NCBI GenBank assembly: GCA_021787665.1
Contig: JAJYLN010000007.1
Location: 1 to 64,000, forward strand
DNA length: 64,000 bases
Reading direction: 5' to 3'
DNA from: a bacterium
Lineage (GTDB): Bacteria; JAMCPX01
Shown here one piece after another: positions 1-5,884 of the stretch (positions are counted from its first letter, which is position 1; every line of letters begins with the position of its first letter). The notes under the pieces were generated by a model, which saw only the letters and a program-made list of their open reading frames with translations, made no database searches and was not told the origin of the DNA. The position numbers and the translations under genes were made by a program.

Positions 1-1
1 T

Positions 2-94
2 CAGCGAAGAGCCTACGGACTAAAAGATCCTGAATACTTCCAGCTAAAAGTCCTGACTTGTATGCTGCCACCTCTCGACTACAAAAAAACCTGA
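2..94 (+). pseudogene. C-terminal end of a transposase-like ORF (cut by the window edge)
   Basis: The frame is open at the left edge and reads 30 residues to a TGA at 92-94. The tail has Arg-Ala-Tyr-Gly-Leu, then KVLTCMLP and a basic end, which resembles the C-terminal tails of DDE transposases. The family cannot be fixed from so little sequence. A mobile-gene origin fits the other transposon debris in the next 5 kb. No start is visible, so it cannot be said whether the full gene is intact outside the window. Confidence 0.4.
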
Positions 95-352
95 AATTCA
101 CCCACTCGGTAAGGAGAAGAACCAAAAAAGATTTAGTGATACTAAAAGGACTCGGATATAAATAAATCGTATATCTTGTATACATACGCATTTTATACTG
201 TGATCCCTTTTGTGATCACCCCCTATATAAAAACGGTGTAAATTGATAATAAACTGTAACAAGTCATAATAGACTGCTAATGCCGATAAATAAAGGGGTT
301 GCGTAGGATTTGCCATATAATTTAAGACCTTATGCTTTTGTCCTGTTTAGAC
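95..352. other. AT-rich gene-free stretch
   Basis: I see no supported gene here. The base composition is clearly more AT-rich than the housekeeping part of the window. A small dyad (GTGATC, 8-nt spacer, GATCAC) lies near 200-220 but has no further support. An open frame of 72 codons on the minus strand has no ribosome-binding site and low-complexity content, and is not called. Confidence 0.4.
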
Positions 353-409
353 CTTGAAAACCGTTATCCGCGCAAGTGGATCGTGGGTTCGAATCCTACT
401 CCCTCCGCT
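353..409 (+). tRNA. tRNA-Ser(UGA) 3' half, partial; probable attachment-site remnant
   Basis: From the anticodon loop onward this is a good class II tRNA-Ser: loop CTTGAAA at 353-359 with anticodon TGA, a long variable arm (366-371 pairs with 376-381 around a GCAA tetraloop), a T arm (383-387 with 395-399 around TTCGAAT), and the acceptor 3' strand TCCCTCC with discriminator G at 400-407. The encoded end is CT rather than CCA. Upstream of 353 the sequence does not pair with the anticodon-stem 3' strand, and no D arm or acceptor 5' strand is present. Homology that begins exactly at the anticodon loop is what tyrosine integrases leave when they recombine into tRNA genes. It sits at the edge of the low-GC accessory region. 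It is not a functional tRNA as it stands. Confidence 0.72.
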
Positions 410-554
410 GTTTTTCAATGGGTTAGCAGCCTGAATATTCTTCTCAGACCTACTCTTTCAACCCGCACTGTTCCACTAACCCAAGTTCGTCAGTTGAAAA
501 ACCGATATGACGGTAAATCAATAAGTTAACCTTCTTGAAGGTCAAAATTCTTCA

Positions 555-1384
555 CTACATTTTTATAAATTTCGGTGTATTGGGCAGAGGGAATTTTAAT
601 CTTTGGAGCAATATTTTTAGTGCCTGTGGTGCCGTCGTTACTGTTCTCAATCTGATTGTTTTATCCCTGGTCGGCAATAGAACATCCAAAGACTTTACTT
701 CCCTCATTTCCTCTAACAGCTTGTGTGGTGCATTACCGAGCCCGCAGACTGTCATCCACTGTTCCAGTGTTCTCCACATTGCCAACGCGAGAAAGCATAC
801 CAGTATGTGCGCCTGTGTGCGGTCTTGTGTTTGATGGAATACTGGTCTGATACCGAGATCACTCTTGGAGATCCGGAATGCATCTTCTACCTGAGTCAAC
901 TGGATATACTTCTCCCATATCACCTTCGGGTCTTTTTCTGTCCAGTTGGTGCGCAGGATGTAATTCCCGTTTGTTCTTTGTACCCATTCGTATCGGTCTT
1001 CCCGTTTGGTAATAGTTATCTGCAACCGTTTGTCTTTTTCTTCACCGGGCTCGTCTACGGTTATATCAAACAAACCAGCGGCACGGCTGTTGCGCTCCAG
1101 AAGCCGCCCTATGCGCCGTTCTGCTTTATGCCGGTCCCTTAATGTCCCCTGGGCTGCCTGTTCTCTCAGTTTTCCCAATTCCGCTTCAAGCCGGTTCAGA
1201 AACCGGTTAACCATTGCATCGTCTTTTTCTTTGCGCCCCGCCGAACGGCATAGTAAAAATGTCTCGTTAGCATTGTCAGGTGATGTGCACAGCTTTACTT
1301 CTATGCCTGCCTCGACTTCTTCCCATCCTGATTCTAAAAGCTCTCTCTCAAATTTGCGCAGCATGGATTTCGGCGGGGTAATGG
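555..1384 (-). pseudogene. IS1634/IS4-type DDE transposase, N-terminally truncated
   Basis: About 275 residues of the C-terminal half of an IS1634-like transposase, whose usual length is over 500 residues. The segment ends with the family block VEDAFR..KSDL..RPVFH followed by R-x2-AHI.CFLAL. The Glu in VEDAFR is the last acid of the DDE triad; the two Asp residues lie in the missing part. The frame stays open past the first Met (1364) to about 1384 with family-like residues (TPPKSMLRKFE), so that Met is internal. At 1391 a RAYT element end begins, which marks the break. Inactive remnant. Confidence 0.75.
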
Positions 1385-1390
1385 GTGTCT

Positions 1391-1543
1391 AGAAGTAATG
1401 GGTGTCAGGTCTTGACATGTGACATAAGAGCAGTTTTGCGGTAGTATAGTTTTATGGGACGGCCATTAATAATAGAATATCCTGGAGCCTTGTATCATGT
1501 CATGAGCAGAGGCAATGAGCGAGGCAAGATATTTTATTTATAG
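1391..1543 (+). mobile_element. 5' end fragment of a RAYT (Y1 transposase) element
   Basis: Positions 1397-1541 repeat, almost base for base, the left end of the element at 4979-5120: the terminal motif GGTGTCAGGTCTTGACATG, the ~30-bp leader, and the first codons of the transposase gene (ATG at 1454, MGRPLIIEYPGALYHVMSRG). A stop codon follows soon after the break near 1541. The fragment abuts the truncated IS1634 gene. The sequence AATGGGTGTC occurs twice at the junction (1380-1390 and 1397-1406), consistent with insertion and later deletion. It encodes no functional product. Confidence 0.8.
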
Positions 1544-1545
1544 GT

Positions 1546-1698
1546 ATGATGAAAGATAGATGCATCGCTTACTTCCTTGATATCGTGGAGCAGCTCTCTG
1601 ATCGTACCTGCTCTTCTCTGCGCGGATTTCAGTATGTTTGTGCATTGCTTAAAAATAAATGGTTTCATAGTGCGGCGTATCCTGATTCATTTTTATAA
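1546..1698 (+). CDS. short hypothetical ORF in transposon debris
   Basis: Fifty codons from ATG-ATG at 1546 to TAA at 1698, including the stretch DRCIAYFLDIVEQLSDRT. I do not recognise it. It has no clear Shine-Dalgarno sequence and lies between an element fragment and the mer operon, so it may be another broken piece of a mobile element rather than a gene. Confidence 0.15.
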   Translation: MMKDRCIAYFLDIVEQLSDRTCSSLRGFQYVCALLKNKWFHSAAYPDSFL

Positions 1699-1794
1699 TA
1701 ACCACGAGAATTGGATTTGGCAATAAAAAATGGCCGATCTGATAAAATCTATTCCCGGCAACAACGACACGGGGACCGGGAAGATGCCTCGGGC

Positions 1795-1817
1795 AAGGAC
1801 GGACCGGGTCCGCCCTT
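1795..1817 (-). terminator. hairpin just after merA, terminator-like without a U-tract
   Basis: On the minus strand, seven bases past the merA stop, AAGGGCGGAC pairs with GTCCGTCCTT around a CCG loop: 10 bp with one G-T wobble. It ends in only two U residues, so it is at best a weak intrinsic terminator. It could also protect the 3' end of the mer mRNA. Confidence 0.35.
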
Positions 1818-1823
1818 GCTTCC

Positions 1824-3224
1824 TTACACGCAGCAGGAAAGCCCGGAGATGTCCTTGACGAATGAAAGAGCGCAGATCTTGATTGCCTCTGAAAGCGTCG
1901 GGAACACGGGCGTCGAGTTGATCACATCGTCAATGGTGTTTTTGTTCTTGATAAGCACCATTGCCTGTGCGATCAGCTCACCCGCATTCGGCGAGAGGAT
2001 ATGCACACCGAGTATCTGCCCGGTCTTGGGATGAACTGTCATTTTGATCAGCCCTTCTGTCCTGTTCAGGATAAGCGCCTTGGGCATATCCTTGAACGAA
2101 ACGCTCCTGCATGCGCAGGTGCGCATCCTGTTCATCTGCTCCTGTTCGGTAAGCCCCACACCTGCAAGCTGAGGATCCGTGAAGATTGTGTACGGAACGG
2201 TTTCATAATCTATGATGAGATTTGAACCTGTCAGTGCGTTTTCCGCTGCGATACTGCCTTCCCGGCCTGCGGTCGTCTCAAGCCTTGAGGGCTGATTGAT
2301 CACATCACCGACTGCAAACACAGTATCAATGCCTGTTTTGAGATATTTATTAACGACAATCGCACGACGCCTGTCTGTTTCAATACCTGCTTTATCAAGT
2401 TCAAGATCGATTGTGTTCGGTGTTTTGCCGGTTGCAAGAAGTATCTCATCCCCGCTGACCTCGTATGCTTTTTTATCAACAAAATAGGTCAAGAACTTCC
2501 GGCTTCCTTTTTTATAAGCCTTTTTAACCATTGCCCCTGTTTTTATGGTGATACCTTCTTCTGAAAGCACTGATTCAAGCCTGTTGACAACCTCTTCTTC
2601 GCCTTGCTGGAATATGGATGGCTGAAACTCGAGGACCGTGACCGTTGAGCCGAAGCGGGCATACATCTGTGCAAACTCGAGTCCGAGCGGACCTGCACCA
2701 ACGACAATCAATTCCTTGGGCAATTTCTTGAGTTTCAATGCCTCTGTGTGCGTAATAAACCCTGCTTCTTGGATACCTTCAATTGGCGGAACACTTGCCG
2801 TTGAGCCGGTTGCGATAATGATCTTCTTTGCCCGGTAGGTTTTGCCGCCTACATTGACCTTGTCTCTTGATACAAACGATGCCCTGCCCTGGACAAAGGT
2901 TACGTAGTCGAGACGCTTCAACACCTTTTCATACTTCTCTTTCTGCATGATCTGCACCAGACCAATCTCATGATCCATGACCTTCTTGAAATCAAAGGAT
3001 TTGACGCCGAGCTCAATTCCCGGAATGTGGTTGTGCTGCGCAAGATGCAGCATCTCGCCGGCATGAAGAAGGATCTTTGAAGGCACGCATCCTACATTGA
3101 CACACGTTCCGCCGAGCGGTAGTCCATCATTTATCATGAGTGTCTTTGCCTTAAGTTCATTCGCCCGAATCGCCGCAGCAAACCCGCCCGCACCTGCACC
3201 TATGATAATCAAATTGTATTCCAT
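1824..3224 (-). CDS. merA: mercuric reductase MerA
   Basis: Cytoplasmic FAD/NADPH flavoprotein that reduces Hg(II) to volatile Hg(0). The 466-residue protein starts with the FAD-binding GAGAGGFAAAIR and has the redox motif GGTCVNVGCVPSK (Cys41, Cys46), an NADPH-binding GAGPLGLEFA (about 177-186), a second FAD segment ATGKTPN..., and the C-terminal vicinal pair Cys464-Cys465 (SCCV). That pair separates MerA from dihydrolipoamide dehydrogenase. The N-terminal heavy-metal-associated domain of Tn21/Tn501 MerA is absent, which is common in shorter MerA proteins. GGAG lies 8 nt before the ATG. It is the last gene of merR-merT-merP-merA, separated from merP by a strong hairpin. Confidence 0.95.
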   Translation of the reverse strand: MEYNLIIIGAGAGGFAAAIRANELKAKTLMINDGLPLGGTCVNVGCVPSKILLHAGEMLHLAQHNHIPGIELGVKSFDFKKVMDHEIGLVQIMQKEKYEKVLKRLDYVTFVQGRASFVSRDKVNVGGKTYRAKKIIIATGSTASVPPIEGIQEAGFITHTEALKLKKLPKELIVVGAGPLGLEFAQMYARFGSTVTVLEFQPSIFQQGEEEVVNRLESVLSEEGITIKTGAMVKKAYKKGSRKFLTYFVDKKAYEVSGDEILLATGKTPNTIDLELDKAGIETDRRRAIVVNKYLKTGIDTVFAVGDVINQPSRLETTAGREGSIAAENALTGSNLIIDYETVPYTIFTDPQLAGVGLTEQEQMNRMRTCACRSVSFKDMPKALILNRTEGLIKMTVHPKTGQILGVHILSPNAGELIAQAMVLIKNKNTIDDVINSTPVFPTLSEAIKICALSFVKDISGLSCCV

Positions 3225-3246
3225 GTGTTTTCTCCTTTTTAAGAGC

Positions 3247-3273
3247 GGGCAGCACCTTTATACGGTGCTGCCC
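3247..3273 (-). promoter_or_regulatory. 10-bp perfect hairpin in the merP-merA spacer
   Basis: GGGCAGCACC (3247-3256 on the plus strand) is complementary to GGTGCTGCCC (3264-3273) around a 7-nt loop. It lies between the merP stop and the merA ribosome-binding site in the operon mRNA. No T-run follows, so it is unlikely to terminate fully. It may set the ratio of merTP to merA message by attenuating transcription or by stabilising a processed end. Confidence 0.6.
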
Positions 3274-3290
3274 CATTCATCTAACCATAA

Positions 3291-3614
3291 TCAATTTTTT
3301 ATGTGTTCTTCTCCAACCACCCGTGCCTTGTATTCGTGGCCGGCGGATTTGCTGGCTGTGTGTATCGCATCCAGTAGAGAAGTTTCTTTTACCCCGTCTT
3401 TGGTCACAACAACTGCAATCTTGTTCTCTAACGACGTAAATACCCACTCTGTACCCGGTACTTCTGAGATGGATTTTTTTATGGCTGCGGGACACATATC
3501 ACAAACCATGCCCTTTACATTGATTACATAAAGGGTATCTGCGAAAGAGGGACGTGCAAACCCTACCCCCACACAGACAAGCGCTAACAGTGTTCCCAGT
3601 AACATCTTCTTCAT
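3291..3614 (-). CDS. merP: periplasmic mercury-binding protein MerP-like
   Basis: A secreted metallochaperone that scavenges Hg(II) and passes it to MerT. The 107-residue protein has a signal peptide (basic MKK, hydrophobic LLGTLLALVCVGVGFA, cleavage near SFA-D about residue 25) followed by one heavy-metal-associated domain with GMVCDMC (Cys38, Cys41). The start is the ATG at 3614, 8 nt after AGGAGG; an in-frame GTG three codons earlier would overlap that site. It lies 13 nt after merT. The metal motif has Val where Thr is usual (GMTC), a mild variation. Confidence 0.88.
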   Translation of the reverse strand: MKKMLLGTLLALVCVGVGFARPSFADTLYVINVKGMVCDMCPAAIKKSISEVPGTEWVFTSLENKIAVVVTKDGVKETSLLDAIHTASKSAGHEYKARVVGEEHIKN

Positions 3615-3627
3615 TTCTGTCACCTCC

Positions 3628-4050
3628 TTATTGAAATATTTTTGAAAGCACCAATGGATACAATGTTGCTCCTATTAAAAGGACAAATGAAAACCATGTT
3701 ATCCCGATACTAAAGCGCCTGGCCCGTACAGACTCATTGCACGCGCATGTGATTACAGGCTTTTTGAGTATCTTTTTAATCCGGTCCTTAATATCGTAGA
3801 GCTTGTAAAGAGAAAAGCCTATAGACAGGTAACCTATACCCAGAAACAGCCATCGGTAAGGCTCAAATATACTGCCTATAGAGCCTATGGTGCCGAATGA
3901 TGTCCCGAAGATAACAAAAACAGCAGGTCCTATACAGCAGGAGCCGGCAATAAAAGCACTCACTACGCCAATTAAACTGCTCATGTTCTCTTTTTTTCTG
4001 GAAATTTGATTGCCATGAAACAGGTCTCCGTTAAATATTGTATATTTCAT
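3628..4050 (-). CDS. merT: mercuric ion transporter MerT
   Basis: Inner-membrane protein that moves Hg(II) into the cytoplasm for MerA. It has about three hydrophobic segments. The first carries the vicinal pair in GSCCIGPAVF, and a cytoplasmic loop carries a second pair (TCAC), as in MerT of Tn501. The start at 4050 is preceded by AAAGGA at good spacing and gives 140 residues. The more classical 118-residue protein would start at the ATG at 3984, whose Shine-Dalgarno is weaker. It follows merR closely, and the coding spaces would overlap if more upstream starts were used. Confidence 0.9.
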   Translation of the reverse strand: MKYTIFNGDLFHGNQISRKKENMSSLIGVVSAFIAGSCCIGPAVFVIFGTSFGTIGSIGSIFEPYRWLFLGIGYLSIGFSLYKLYDIKDRIKKILKKPVITCACNESVRARRFSIGITWFSFVLLIGATLYPLVLSKIFQ

Positions 4051-4084
4051 TTCTGTATCCTTTTCATATAATAATCCTGCTTCA

Positions 4085-4492
4085 TTACTCATCACCCTCC
4101 ATTGCTTCAAGAATGGGGCATTCGCTCACAGGCCGCTTTCCCCTGCATGTCATGGTTAATTTTGTCAGTGCCTTTCTCATCCTCTGGAGAGTACGCACCT
4201 TCGTCTCGATGTCATGTATCTTTGCTTCAGCCCTTTCACGGACATGTTCACAAGCGTTTCCTGGCTCAAGCCGGAGATCGAGGAGCTCTTTGATTTCTTT
4301 CAAGGTGAAACCGAGATCCTTGGCACGCCTGACGAAACGAAGGCGCTGAATTGTCTCATGGGGGTATTCTCGATAACCTGATTCGCGACGTTTCGGCTCA
4401 TCGATCAGCCCCTCCCTTTCATAAAAACGGATTGTCTCGACCCCGACCTCTGCAAGCCGGGCAACCTTTCCGATTGTCAGTGATTCCATCAT
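4085..4492 (-). CDS. merR: mercury-responsive regulator MerR
   Basis: Dimeric MerR-family activator/repressor. An N-terminal winged helix (LTIGKVARLAEVGVETIRFYE) is followed by a long dimerisation helix and a metal-binding loop. The three Hg(II) ligands are present: Cys81 (NACEHV), Cys116 (MTCRG) and Cys125 (SECPIL), matching Cys82/117/126 of Tn501 MerR. Two adjacent Met codons are possible starts; AGGAGG spacing favours the second, at 4489. merR is the first gene of the operon and is codirectional with merTPA, not divergent as in Tn21. It therefore controls its own transcription from the promoter at 4517-4547. Confidence 0.95.
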   Translation of the reverse strand: MMESLTIGKVARLAEVGVETIRFYEREGLIDEPKRRESGYREYPHETIQRLRFVRRAKDLGFTLKEIKELLDLRLEPGNACEHVRERAEAKIHDIETKVRTLQRMRKALTKLTMTCRGKRPVSECPILEAMEGDE

Positions 4493-4516
4493 AGCCTCCT
4501 TTTCCTCTGATTTATA

Positions 4517-4547
4517 ATATAAGGTCTGTACTATACTACAGAGTCAA
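4517..4547 (-). promoter_or_regulatory. mer promoter with MerR operator (long spacer)
   Basis: Read on the minus strand: TTGACT (-35), then the dyad CTGTAGTATAGTACAG, then ACC and the -10 (TTATAT at a 19-bp spacer, or TATATT at 20 bp). The layout aligns without gaps to the known Tn501 merT promoter (TTGACTC, 15-bp dyad, 3 bp, -10). The overlong spacer between -35 and -10, filled by the dyad, is the hallmark of MerR activation by DNA untwisting. Confidence 0.88.
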
Positions 4548-4560
4548 GAGGTTTTTGAAA

Positions 4561-4686
4561 GACGAAAACGGGGTCAGGTCTACACATTTGACAGGAGCAT
4601 TTAACTGATGTAAGGAGGGTGCAGACGAAAACGGGGTCAGGTCTACACATTTGACAGGAGCATTTAACTGATGTAAGGAGGGTGCA
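4561..4686 (+). repeat. tandem duplication of the 63-bp RAYT-1 upstream unit
   Basis: A 63-bp unit starting GACGAAAACGGGGTCAGGTC and ending GGAGGGTGCA occurs twice head to tail (4561-4623 and 4624-4686). It directly precedes the ATG of a RAYT gene at 4689. A third copy, with two mismatches, precedes the full-length RAYT at 8682-8744. The core GGGGTCAGGTCTACACATTTGACA resembles the terminal repeat of the other element here (GGTGTCAGGTCTTGACATGTGACA). It is probably the end sequence recognised by the transposase; it also supplies the ribosome-binding site. Confidence 0.85.
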
Positions 4687-4688
4687 TT

Positions 4689-4978
4689 ATGGCACGACCC
4701 TTAAGAATATTGTATGCCGGTGCATTCTATCATGTGACCGCACGGGGGAATGAAAAGAAGACCATATTCAAGCATGATGCGGACTACGAGAAGTTTTTAT
4801 CATACATGGAAGCAGTTGTTGAAAGATATGGAGCGGTCATCCATGCATATTGTCTGATGGATAACCACTATCATGTAGTAATCCAGACGCCACGGGCAAA
4901 CCTCTCAGAAGTCATGAAGTACCTCAACGGTTCCTATACGACCTACATAAACACGAAACGACAAAGGGTAATGGGAAT
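4689..4978 (+). pseudogene. RAYT-1 (REP-associated tyrosine transposase) truncated copy
   Basis: The first ~96 codons match the complete copy at 8747 with only a few differences. The N-terminal Y1 domain is intact up to the HUH motif (DNHYHVV), but the frame is interrupted after Lys-Arg-Gln-Arg-Val by the left end of another element at 4979. The residual open frame continues to 4997 with codons from the inserted element. The catalytic Tyr (RYVHMNPV in the complete copy) is missing, so the product cannot cleave DNA. The remainder of the gene is not found after the insert, so a deletion accompanied or followed the insertion. Confidence 0.85.
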
Positions 4979-5642
4979 AATGGGTGTCAGGTCTTGACAT
5001 GTGACATAAGAGCAGTTTTGCGGTAGTATAGTTTTATGGGACGGCCATTAATAATAGAATATCCTGGAGCCTTGTATCATGTCATGAGCAGAGGCAATGA
5101 GCGAGGCAAGATATTTTATGATACAGCGGATAGATTAAACTATCTGTCACTCCTCAAAGATTATCATGAGCGCTATGGTATTCTGATCCACAGCTTTGTC
5201 CTGATGAATAATCATTATCACCTCATTATTGAGACACCAAAAGCCAATCTTTTAATAGTGCTTGGCGGGGGACAGTTTATTGAACAAATCAAGAATATGG
5301 TGAAGGGAAAGCATCTCAGCGGGGAGATCGTTGGGCGTACGCGGATCCTCAAGCAGGTTCTTCCGGGAGAGATTATCAGGATGGTGGCTGAAAGATACGG
5401 TGTTAACGAGAATTCTATGTATACCAGGGACCTGAGGGAAAATCTTCCCCGGAGGGCTGCAATGTATTTGGTGTACAAATACACCCATCTGAGCAACCGG
5501 GAAGCCGGCAAGCTATTTGGAGGGATACACTACAGTGTATTGCGCAAAGCGTTTGTGCGGTTTGAAGAAGAACTCGCGACAAACAAGAGCCTATCAGACA
5601 TCATTACGGCGTTAGAGTCACATGTCAAGACCTGACACCATT
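4979..5642 (+). mobile_element. RAYT-2 element with 23-bp perfect terminal inverted repeats
   Basis: The left end AATGGGTGTCAGGTCTTGAC (from 4979) is mirrored by GTCACATGTCAAGACCTGAC (from 5617). The arms match over 23 bp and differ only by one missing base in the outermost ATT/CATT. The element contains the transposase gene 5036-5635, whose last six codons are formed by the right repeat. It sits inside the RAYT-1 copy that begins at 4689. A second left end, truncated, lies at 1397. The family (TnpA-REP, Y1/HUH) normally acts on hairpin ends; here the ends are long inverted repeats. Confidence 0.8.
5036..5635 (+). pseudogene. RAYT-2 Y1 transposase with internal deletion
   Basis: 199 codons. 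The N-terminal Y1 domain (PGALYHVMSRGNERG, HUH motif NNHYHLI near residue 60) runs to TPKANL. There it jumps to LIVLGGGQFIEQIK and a C-terminal DnaA-like helix-turn-helix region (AAMYLVYKYTHLSNREAGKLFGG). The segment that should hold the catalytic tyrosine (consensus RY.H.NPV) is absent, although the frame is kept. The protein could still bind DNA but should lack strand cleavage. The C-terminal HTH is typical of a subgroup of these transposases. Reading through the inverted repeat supplies the final residues and stop. Confidence 0.75.
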
Positions 5643-5687
5643 CTTGTTGTCTTGTTGTGTTGAATTTAAAAAGGTGAATGAAATTCA

Positions 5688-5716
5688 TTGACATGCAAGG
5701 GGACATAAACCATAAG
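5688..5716 (+). promoter_or_regulatory. predicted sigma-70 promoter of the NRAMP operon
   Basis: TTGACA at 5688-5693, a 17-bp spacer, then CATAAG at 5711-5716. This would start transcription near 5723 and leave about 160 nt of leader before the transporter ATG. The -35 is a perfect consensus and the -10 matches at four positions. Confidence 0.5.
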
Positions 5717-5725
5717 GTCGTTCAG

Positions 5726-5838
5726 GAAGATCAGATTATCATATCGGGCCTGCTGGCAGCGGTCAGAAACCGCGGGACTTCCGGAGTAAACGAAAAATAT
5801 ATGAATGATACGATATATACTATGAGAGTCTGATCTTC
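5726..5838 (+). promoter_or_regulatory. candidate structured 5' leader (riboswitch-like) of the Mg-transport operon
   Basis: GAAGATCAGA at 5726-5735 is perfectly complementary to TCTGATCTTC at 5829-5838, which closes a domain of about 93 nt. Inside, GCGGT and ACCGC (5759-5763, 5769-5773) form a hairpin with a 5-nt loop, and smaller stems are possible after it. The predicted transcription start lies just upstream. I do not recognise a known class; M-box and yybP-ykoY signatures are not apparent. A cation-responsive leader is an inference from position and pairing only. Confidence 0.4.
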
Positions 5839-5884
5839 TGCGCATGTAGAGGGTTTTGGCTCTCGGAAAAGAAGGGTAGCCGAC

